This document shows positions 46,695-54,235 of a DNA stretch of 64,000 bases, piece by piece. A program made the translations under genes and the position numbers. Positions within the stretch are counted from its first letter, which is position 1. The number at the start of each line of letters is the position of its first letter. Source of the stretch: CAMCFD01 sp965661355. Lineage in GTDB: Bacteria > Pseudomonadota > Alphaproteobacteria > Rickettsiales > UBA1997. Below the pieces are notes generated by a model, which saw only the letters and a list, made by a program, of their open reading frames with translations, was not told where the DNA came from and did no database searches. The DNA lies in assembly GCA_965661355.1 (NCBI GenBank), contig CBFIDI010000001.1, forward strand, positions 22,127 through 86,126, written 5' to 3'.

Positions 46695-49600
46695 ATGACA
46701 AAAAATTTAGAAAATTTTAACCACAAAATTTCGCAAGAAAAATGGCAAAGAACTTGGGAAGAGCAGGGCGTTTTTGCCTTTGACGAAAAAAGCGAGAAAG
46801 AGAAATATTATGTGCTAGAGATGTTTCCTTATCCTTCGGGCAAAATTCATATGGGGCATTTAAGAAATTATGCAATTGGTGATGTAATAGCGCGCTTTAA
46901 GGCTATGAAGGGTTATAATGTTTTGCATCCAATGGGGTTTGATTCTTTTGGTTTGCCAGCTGAAAACGCAGCACTTGAACATAAAATTCACCCCAAAGAA
47001 TGGACCTTAGAAAATATTAAGGTGATGAAGCAAGAATTAAAGTCAATTGGCCTTTCTGTTGACTGGAAGCGTGAATTAGCAACATGTTTGCCTGATTATT
47101 TTAAGCATGAACAGAAAATATTTATTGATTTTGTCAAGAATGGCTTGGCTTATCAAAAAGAATCTTATGTTAACTGGGATCCGGTTGACCAAACAGTTTT
47201 GGCAAATGAGCAAGTTATTGATGGGCGCGGCTGGAGAAGCGGCGCTCTAACACAAAAGAAAAAGCTTAAACAATGGTTTTTAAAAGTTTCTGATTTCAGC
47301 GAAGAGCTATTGCAAGATTTAAAGAGGCTTAATGGTTGGGACGAGCGCGTTTTGTCAATGCAAGAAAAATGGATTGGCAAAAGCGAGGGTTTAAAATTAA
47401 AATTTCAGCTCAATTTTAGCAAGGCCGACAAAGATAAAGAGAAATTGACAGAAATTGAAGTTTACACAACCCGTCCCGATACTATTTTTGGCGCTAGTTT
47501 TATTGCAATTTCATCACAGCACCAACTTGCTGTTGAACTTGGGCGTAAAAATAGCAAAATTCAAGAATTTATTGATGAATGTAATTCTGAAAATTATGAC
47601 AACGAAGAGACAAAAAATGACGCACCGGAGCAGGAAAAAAGAGGTATTTTTACTGATTTAAAAGTAAATCACCCTTTTAAAGAAGGCGAAAAGCTGGGCG
47701 TTTATATTGCTAATTTTGTTTTGATGGATTATGGCACAGGCGCGGTCTTTGGCTGTCCGGCGCATGATCAGCGCGATTTTGATTTTGCGACAAAATATGA
47801 TTTGCCAATTAAAAAAGTTGTTAACAATTATGAAGAGCCCGCTTTTGAGACACAAAGACTTGTTATTCGTAAAGTTGAAGAGAAAGATTTTAAAAATTTA
47901 CTAAAACTAAATAAAGAAAATTCTAATCATAAATTTACGCCAGATAATAATAATGATGAAGAAAATTCGATTGAAAATGTCACAAAAAAACAAATAGAAC
48001 AGGCCAAGAAAGATGCGCAAAAAGGTTATTTTAAATTTGTCATTTTTGATAAGAAAAATAACTTTATAGGTGAAATGAATTTTTGTCCAGATCAATATCT
48101 TAGTGGCGGCGATGTAGGCGATGAATTATTTTATAAAAAAAGCGATATTGATTTTGGCTATGCTATTTTAAAAGAATTTCAAGGTCAGGGTTTTGCAACC
48201 GAGGCCGCAAAAGCCGTGATTGACTTTGCTTTTACTACAAATAATTCTCTTGAACGATTAATTGCAGCTTCGCATCCGCAAAATGAAAAAAGTAAAAATG
48301 TTTTAGAAAGATGTGGCTTTAACTATATTGATGATTTTGAAATTGACGATGATAAATTAAAGGCAATTTGGAGTGTTTTTGAGTTAAAAAAAGAAGATTT
48401 TGTACCTTTTGAAGCTAATTCTGGTAATGGTAAAATAATTAATTCTGAATTTTTAAACGATCTTTCAATTGATGAAGCTAAAAGTAAAATTATAAAATTA
48501 GCCGAGGAAAAAAATATTGGCACACGCCAAGTTAATTATCGTTTGCGCGATTGGGGCGTAAGTCGCCAGCGCTATTGGGGCTGTCCTATTCCTATACTTT
48601 ATCTTGAAAATGGCGAAGTTGTTCCTGAAAAAGAAGAGAATTTGCCAGTTGAATTGCCCGAAGATATTAACTTTGATGGCCAAGGCAATCCGCTTGCAAA
48701 GCATGAAAGTTGGCAAAACACCAGTTATGTTGATGAAAATGGAATAGAGCATAAAGCAAGGCGCGAAACCGATACTTTTGATACATTTTTTGAAAGCTCG
48801 TGGTATTTTTTGCGTTATATTTCGGCGCCCGACAACAAACCCTTTGACAGCGATTTAGTTAATAAATTTATGCCAGTTGACAAATATATTGGCGGCGTTG
48901 AGCATGCGGTTTTGCATCTTTTATATGCAAGATTTTTTGTTAAGGCACTAAAGAAATGCGGTTACTTAAATTTTGACGAGCCTTTTAAAAATTTACTGAC
49001 GCAAGGAATGGTTTGTCATCAAACCTTTAAAGACGAAGATGGAAAATGGGTTTTACCCAGCGATGTTACGCAAAAAGACGGCGAGTATTTTCATATTGAA
49101 ACTGGCAAAAAAATTAGCGCCGGCAGAAGTGAAAAAATGAGTAAGTCGAAGAAAAATGTAGTTGAGCCAGCAGGAATAATAAGAGATTATGGGGCTGATA
49201 CTGCGCGACTTTTTATGCTTTCGGACTCGCCAGTAGACCGTGATTTACAATGGCTTGAAAGCGGAATTGATGGTTCGTGGAAATATGTTAACAGAATATG
49301 GAAATTGGTTTGTGGCTTTGAAAATGAAATTGGCAATGATTCTTTACAAAGCTTAGCCCAAGAAAATTATGAATTTTATGAAGAAAAATCTTTAAATTCA
49401 TTGACAAGTGAGGCGCAAAAGATTATTAAACTAGCCCATAAAACAATAAGTAGCTGTGAAATTCATCTTGAAAATAATAATTTTAATAGCGCAATTGCCA
49501 AAATTCGTGAATTTTCAAATGCACTAGAAAAATTTACACCAAAAGACCATGAGGGCAATAAGGCAAAATATTTTACTTTAAAGACTTTAATTTTGTTAAT

Positions 49601-49898
49601 TTCGCCTTTTATGCCTCATTTGGCCGAGAGCTGCTTTGAGAAAATGAACCAAAAAGACCTTGTGGCAAAGTCAAAATTCCCAAATTTTAACCCTGATTTA
49701 ATAAAAGAAGATCAAGTAAAAATTGCAGTTCAAGTTAATGGCAAGCTTAGGGGTTTAATTGAGGTAAAAAAAGATGAAGACAAAAAAATTGTTGAAGATT
49801 TAGCCAGAAATGAAGAAAAAACTAGCAATTTTATTGGCGGCAAATCTGTGAGAAAAGCAATTATTGTGCCTAATAAATTAGTTAATTTTGTAATTTAA
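46695..49898 (+). CDS. leuS: Leucyl-tRNA synthetase with inserted GNAT domain
   Basis: LeuRS charges tRNA-Leu and hydrolyses mischarged products. The 1067-aa protein has the HIGH motif in PYPSGKIHMGHLRNY (about residues 46-60), the editing-site threonines YTTRPDTIFGASF (about 257-269), the editing Asp region GCPAHDQRDFDF (353-364), KMSKS in EKMSKSKKN (about residue 815) and a normal C-terminal domain. The family is usually about 860 aa. The extra ~190 residues (about 381-573) sit inside the editing domain and form a RimJ/RimL-type GNAT acetyltransferase: start FETQRLVIRKVEEKDF, acetyl-CoA loop FQGQGFATEAA (about 495-505) and NEKSKNVLERCGF. LeuRS sequence resumes at GKIINSEFLNDLS. The frame is intact throughout. 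Confidence 0.95.
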   Translation: MTKNLENFNHKISQEKWQRTWEEQGVFAFDEKSEKEKYYVLEMFPYPSGKIHMGHLRNYAIGDVIARFKAMKGYNVLHPMGFDSFGLPAENAALEHKIHPKEWTLENIKVMKQELKSIGLSVDWKRELATCLPDYFKHEQKIFIDFVKNGLAYQKESYVNWDPVDQTVLANEQVIDGRGWRSGALTQKKKLKQWFLKVSDFSEELLQDLKRLNGWDERVLSMQEKWIGKSEGLKLKFQLNFSKADKDKEKLTEIEVYTTRPDTIFGASFIAISSQHQLAVELGRKNSKIQEFIDECNSENYDNEETKNDAPEQEKRGIFTDLKVNHPFKEGEKLGVYIANFVLMDYGTGAVFGCPAHDQRDFDFATKYDLPIKKVVNNYEEPAFETQRLVIRKVEEKDFKNLLKLNKENSNHKFTPDNNNDEENSIENVTKKQIEQAKKDAQKGYFKFVIFDKKNNFIGEMNFCPDQYLSGGDVGDELFYKKSDIDFGYAILKEFQGQGFATEAAKAVIDFAFTTNNSLERLIAASHPQNEKSKNVLERCGFNYIDDFEIDDDKLKAIWSVFELKKEDFVPFEANSGNGKIINSEFLNDLSIDEAKSKIIKLAEEKNIGTRQVNYRLRDWGVSRQRYWGCPIPILYLENGEVVPEKEENLPVELPEDINFDGQGNPLAKHESWQNTSYVDENGIEHKARRETDTFDTFFESSWYFLRYISAPDNKPFDSDLVNKFMPVDKYIGGVEHAVLHLLYARFFVKALKKCGYLNFDEPFKNLLTQGMVCHQTFKDEDGKWVLPSDVTQKDGEYFHIETGKKISAGRSEKMSKSKKNVVEPAGIIRDYGADTARLFMLSDSPVDRDLQWLESGIDGSWKYVNRIWKLVCGFENEIGNDSLQSLAQENYEFYEEKSLNSLTSEAQKIIKLAHKTISSCEIHLENNNFNSAIAKIREFSNALEKFTPKDHEGNKAKYFTLKTLILLISPFMPHLAESCFEKMNQKDLVAKSKFPNFNPDLIKEDQVKIAVQVNGKLRGLIEVKKDEDKKIVEDLARNEEKTSNFIGGKSVRKAIIVPNKLVNFVI

Positions 49899-49961
49899 TT
49901 TTAATTTCATAATTTTTATGTTGATTATATTGGTACCCAAAAATTATTAAAAGCAGAAAAT

Positions 49962-51818
49962 ATGCAGCAAGAAATTAATGTAACAAAGCATCTTATAGAC
50001 AATATTAAGCCTTTTAAGAAATATTTATTTATACATATTTTTGTTATTTCTTTTATGGCAATTGATTCTTCGCTTTGGCCCTATGTTTCTAAGCTTTTGA
50101 TCGATAAAATTACAACAATTGATCATGATCAGTTTTTTCAACAAATTTGGCCCTTGGCTGTGGCACTGATTATTTTAACAATTTTACCTGGACTTGTTTG
50201 GCGCTTGGCTGATTATGCTTGGACCTACTTAACGCCACTTATCAAAAAGAAGGTAATGATTGATTCAACCGAAAAAATGTTGGTTAAATCGCAAAATTTT
50301 TATCAAAATAACCAATCTGGGGCCTGTGCCAACAGAATTAAAGAACTTTCGGTTAATACGCCGAATCTTTTGAATATGATTTTGTACAACTTTATTGGCG
50401 TTTTGCTTGGCCTTGTTATTGCCCTTTATACCACTTGGCATACTCATAAATTTTTTGCGATTACTTTGTTTTTTTGGTCGATTATTTTTATTTTTATGGC
50501 ACTTCGTTCGGCAAAACTAACAGACCAGATGTCGGCTAATATTGCAATTCAGCAATCGAAAATTATTGGCAATTTGGTTGATATTTTAACCAATATTCAA
50601 AATATTAAATTTTTTACTAGGCAAAAAGACGAAGCCAAAAGAGTTGGTTTGTTGCAAAATAGATATATGGCTCATTATAAAAGAAGGGGCTTTTTCTTGT
50701 TAAAATTTTATACTTTGCATGGCTTTACTTTTTCACTTTATTTTTCGGCCTCGATTATTGCGCTTATTTATTTTTATTCGAAGGGTGAGGTTACCATTGG
50801 TGATTTTACGCTTATTTTTACGATTAATTCTTGGATGATACATTCAATGTGGCATGCTGCAAGCCAAATTCAAGGGTTTTTGGAAGATTTTGGCGCGGTA
50901 AAACAAGCTTTGAAAATGTTATATAGACCACTTGAAGTTGAAGACAAAGAAAATGCAAGCGAACTTGAGTTAAAAACAACCAAAGGAGCAAAGATTGAAT
51001 TTGACAAGGTTAGTTTTTCATATCGGCTTTTAGCAAAAACACAAAAAGAATTTAAAAATGAAGAAGATCGATCTTTTGCTGGAATTGACAAGAAAAACGC
51101 TCTTTTGGCTCATAAAGAAGATTTGCATTTAACAGAGAATTTAGTTATTGAAAGCGGCGAAAAAATTGGCCTTGTTGGCCATTCGGGCAGTGGAAAATCG
51201 ACTTTTGTTAATTTACTGATGAGGTCTTACGACATTAATTCAGGTAAAATTACTATTGATGGGCAAAATATATGCAATGTTACGCAAGATTCTTTACATA
51301 AAAAAATTACCATTATTGCGCAAGACCCAATGTTGTTTCATCGTACTATTTATGAAAATATTTCTTACGCCAAAAGCCAATCTAGCAAGGAAGAAGTGCA
51401 AGCGGCGGCAAAAAAAGCATATTGCCATGAATTTATTGAGAATTTACCAAAAAAATATCGTACCCTAGTAGGCGACAGGGGGGTTAAATTGTCGGGGGGG
51501 CAAAGGCAAAGACTTGCGATTGCCCGAGCTTTTTTAGAAAATGCGCCAATATTAATTATGGACGAAAGCACCAGCCAACTTGACTCGGTTACTGAAAGAT
51601 TAATTCAAAATAGCCTTGCCAAGCTAATGAAAAATAAAACGGTTTTTGTGGTGGCGCATCGTTTTTCTACACTTAAAAATGTTGACAGAATTTTAATGTT
51701 TGACTCAGGCAGAATAATTGAACAAGGAACACATGAAGATTTGCTAAGCCTTGGCGGAGCTTATAAAGAAATGTGGGAAGAGCAGATTGAGACAAGCCTC
51801 AATTTTAAGTCTGTATAA
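49962..51818 (+). CDS. ABC exporter (membrane domain fused to ATPase)
   Basis: 618-aa half-transporter of the MsbA/LipA type. About six membrane helices fill residues 20-310, followed by an unusual charged linker (about 345-385) and the nucleotide-binding domain: Walker A GHSGSGKST, Q-loop IAQDPMLFHR, signature LSGGQRQR, Walker B ILIMDESTSQLDS and the switch His in VVAHRFST. The substrate cannot be told from sequence; lipid, toxin or peptide export are the usual roles. It starts 63 bp after leuS and may be cotranscribed. Confidence 0.9.
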   Translation: MQQEINVTKHLIDNIKPFKKYLFIHIFVISFMAIDSSLWPYVSKLLIDKITTIDHDQFFQQIWPLAVALIILTILPGLVWRLADYAWTYLTPLIKKKVMIDSTEKMLVKSQNFYQNNQSGACANRIKELSVNTPNLLNMILYNFIGVLLGLVIALYTTWHTHKFFAITLFFWSIIFIFMALRSAKLTDQMSANIAIQQSKIIGNLVDILTNIQNIKFFTRQKDEAKRVGLLQNRYMAHYKRRGFFLLKFYTLHGFTFSLYFSASIIALIYFYSKGEVTIGDFTLIFTINSWMIHSMWHAASQIQGFLEDFGAVKQALKMLYRPLEVEDKENASELELKTTKGAKIEFDKVSFSYRLLAKTQKEFKNEEDRSFAGIDKKNALLAHKEDLHLTENLVIESGEKIGLVGHSGSGKSTFVNLLMRSYDINSGKITIDGQNICNVTQDSLHKKITIIAQDPMLFHRTIYENISYAKSQSSKEEVQAAAKKAYCHEFIENLPKKYRTLVGDRGVKLSGGQRQRLAIARAFLENAPILIMDESTSQLDSVTERLIQNSLAKLMKNKTVFVVAHRFSTLKNVDRILMFDSGRIIEQGTHEDLLSLGGAYKEMWEEQIETSLNFKSV

Positions 51819-52135
51819 AATATCTTTTAACAATAATCATCATAAAATCTGGATCTTGTATTTTGACATAGATTTAGAGGTGGAATTTTAAACAAACCCC
51901 TTTTGTTAAATACTGGTTAATGGCTAAGTAGTAGCAAGTTATTGCAAACGCCTTGTTGAGTTTTATGGCCGATTTAGCAATTTGATTATAACGAATAAAT
52001 TAGCATTTAAAGATGGTATAATACAAAAAAGTTTAAAATTTAAGAAAAATACAAGAAATACTTGCCTTGGTTAGGAAATTTTAGTGTAATGGCTAGATAG
52101 CGGTATTTTTATTATTTTAAATAACAGGAAAGATT
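51819..52135. promoter_or_regulatory. Upstream region and promoter of effector-like paralog 1
   Basis: A candidate sigma-70 promoter reads TTGCCT (52062-52067), a 17-bp spacer and TGTAAT (52085-52090), followed by a leader ending AACAGGAAAG, which supplies a clear ribosome-binding site for the ATG at 52136. The same promoter spacing and the same leader occur before paralog 2. A right-end fragment of the dispersed inverted-repeat element (51960-52022) lies just upstream. Confidence 0.6.
51960..52022. mobile_element. MITE-like element, right-end fragment
   Basis: GATTTAGCAATTTGATTATAAC and then AATAAATTAGCATTTAAAGATGGTATAAT match the right half and terminus of the family. A left end is not evident, so this is a partial copy abutting the paralog 1 promoter. 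Confidence 0.45.
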
Positions 52136-54082
52136 ATGCCAAGAGCGACAAAAGCAAATCAACTGGTGTTAGACTTTAAAAAAGTTTTAGAAGATTTTAA
52201 AATTGCCCAAGGTTCTAGAAGTTTAGCAATAGCGGCAAAGAAAGAAAAATTTTTAAACGAAAGAACCACTATAAGAAGATTAAAAAAGGCTAGCCAGCCA
52301 GAGAGGGAAGAGTTAATAAAAAATCTCATAGGTGGTATAAATGTTACCACAGGTAATGCTGAGTTTTTAACACAAAAGAAGGTCTTTGCGAAAAAAAGAA
52401 TTACCTTCATGAAAAAAAGAGAAGATGGAATTGGCGCAACTTTTGGCAATATGTTATATCGGGTTTTATCGGCCAAAACTTACGCCGGAAAAAGAGTTAA
52501 CAGCTATGAAAATTCTGATTCTGCGGTAATTAAGTGGGACAAAAATTTATCCACTTTTCATAGTTCACGACCTGGAGAAATTTTTGAAAGCTCAATTGAT
52601 CCAACCGGTAATCAAAAAGACTTTGAGTTTGTTAAAAGCTACGCAAGGGCGGTGGCTGTTGAAGGGGTTTTGGGCGAAACTGACTATAATCCAAAAAATA
52701 TTTTAAGAAGCGCAAAAACTAATAGAGTTGTTTTTATTGATAGAACAGCGCTTGGTAATCATAACCATGGATATTACAAGCATCATAGTTATGGTTCGGC
52801 GGCTTGTAGTGATTTTTTAAGGATTTTTTTAGGACAAAAAAATGAAAACTTGGCTTGGGTTGACGCTAATGCGGCTCGTGATAAAGTAAAATCAAAATAT
52901 AATTCTTTGGTACAAGGTTATAGCAAAATGTTAGACTGGGCTTTAGGTCGAATTGAGGAAGCTCGCAGAAATAATAATAGAAACCGCTACGAAAGATATG
53001 TTAAAATTTATAATTATTACCTACGACAGGAAGCTCATGCTAAGGATCGATGTAGTAAGGATTTGCACCAAGTTACTATTGATAGCTATTCTAGGAGAAT
53101 TGATGAAAATCTTTTTCAAGACATCATTAAAAATATTGAAAAGCCCGAAAATGAACATTTGAAGGCGTTTTTTATGGAATTTATGTCAGGAATTGAAGAT
53201 TCAATTAATCTTGCTGGTGATAAAGATTTTTTAAAATCTTACATAGAAAAAGTTATTAGAGAAACAGGGGTGAAGTCGAAGAAAAAGTTAGAAATTTTGG
53301 AAAGTAAGTTTTTGGCAAATGCTGAATTTGCTAAGAAGCAGTATAAAACTCTGCTTGATCATTATCGTAAAATTAAGGCGCAGATTAATTTAAAATCATC
53401 GCCAAATGAAGGCCCAGAAGAAACAGCGAAAGACGAACAAGAAAAGAAAAAAGAAGATTTGTTAGCCTTGAAACAGAAATTAGCAGAAAAAGCTGAAATT
53501 CTCGATGCCCAAATTAAAGACAGCACTTTTAGTTACAATGATGTGGTGATTAATTTAGATTATCACCTAGGAAAACGCATAGAAAAACTAAAAAAAGATC
53601 AACTTATAGGAAAACGCATAGAAAAACTAAAAAAAGATCAACTTAACGGAGTTAAAACCAACGGGGATGAATTAAGTAAAATTCAATCTTTTAAACATGA
53701 TTTTGTTAATTTAGCAAATATTGAGCGAGAAAATATTAACGCAATGACATTTGAATATGAAGAGTTAGTAAACAGAATTAAAGATGTTGAAAATGAATAT
53801 GACAAATTAGAAAAAGAATCTCTGCCTTCGCAAAATCTGGCTCAACAATTGCAGCTAGAAAATGCTCGGGGGCAACAAAAAGAAAATCAACCGCCAATGG
53901 GGGATAAACCAGATTTGTCGAAAAATAGAAAAACGCCGCCCAAAGGGAAGAAAGGATCTTTAAGGCAAAATCATGGCGCCGCTTTGCCTGTTGCATCAAA
54001 AGAAACCCCAAGCGGAATAGTTTCAAATTCAGAAGGCGCTACATTTTCTAAACCAAATATTACTACTGTTACTAATGTTTAA
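52136..54082 (+). CDS. Effector-like paralog 1 with possible kinase-like core
   Basis: 648-aa protein of no family I can name, sharing promoter, leader and N-terminal half with the next gene. There is no signal peptide. Residues 98-205 contain GIGATFGNMLYRVLSAKTYA, AVIKW, SYARAVAVEGVLGETDYNPK and NRVVFIDRTALG. The D-Y-N-P-x-N-I-L followed by V-V-F-I-D recalls the catalytic loop and metal-binding Asp of protein/phosphoinositide-kinase-like folds; this is inference. Residues 250-315 differ sharply from paralog 2. The tail (about 420-648) is charged and coiled-coil-like, with a 13-residue tandem repeat (GKRIEKLKKDQLI/N). No secretion signal is identifiable; a T4SS effector is plausible given virB8/B9 nearby. 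Confidence 0.72.
   Translation: MPRATKANQLVLDFKKVLEDFKIAQGSRSLAIAAKKEKFLNERTTIRRLKKASQPEREELIKNLIGGINVTTGNAEFLTQKKVFAKKRITFMKKREDGIGATFGNMLYRVLSAKTYAGKRVNSYENSDSAVIKWDKNLSTFHSSRPGEIFESSIDPTGNQKDFEFVKSYARAVAVEGVLGETDYNPKNILRSAKTNRVVFIDRTALGNHNHGYYKHHSYGSAACSDFLRIFLGQKNENLAWVDANAARDKVKSKYNSLVQGYSKMLDWALGRIEEARRNNNRNRYERYVKIYNYYLRQEAHAKDRCSKDLHQVTIDSYSRRIDENLFQDIIKNIEKPENEHLKAFFMEFMSGIEDSINLAGDKDFLKSYIEKVIRETGVKSKKKLEILESKFLANAEFAKKQYKTLLDHYRKIKAQINLKSSPNEGPEETAKDEQEKKKEDLLALKQKLAEKAEILDAQIKDSTFSYNDVVINLDYHLGKRIEKLKKDQLIGKRIEKLKKDQLNGVKTNGDELSKIQSFKHDFVNLANIERENINAMTFEYEELVNRIKDVENEYDKLEKESLPSQNLAQQLQLENARGQQKENQPPMGDKPDLSKNRKTPPKGKKGSLRQNHGAALPVASKETPSGIVSNSEGATFSKPNITTVTNV
53570..53647 (+). 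repeat. 39-bp tandem duplication inside paralog 1
   Basis: Bases 53570-53608 and 53609-53647 are identical except for the last codon (ATA versus AAC). They encode two copies of a 13-residue helix-forming segment, keeping the frame. It is absent from paralog 2. Confidence 0.9.
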
Positions 54083-54161
54083 CTTTTTTAACTTGTGGCT
54101 ATTTAGCTTTATAATTGATCATAGGATTTGATATAAATAAAAGCGCAAATGCAAGAAGTTC

Positions 54162-54190
54162 TTGCCTTGATTATCAAATTATGGTATAAT
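54162..54190 (+). promoter_or_regulatory. Promoter of effector-like paralog 2
   Basis: TTGCCT (54162-54167), a 17-bp spacer and a perfect TATAAT (54185-54190). The downstream leader from AGCGGTATTTTT to AACAGGAAAG is identical to that of paralog 1. The spacing and conservation between the two copies support real use. Confidence 0.7.
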
Positions 54191-54235
54191 AATTTAGCAG
54201 CGGTATTTTTATTATTTTAAATAACAGGAAAGATT

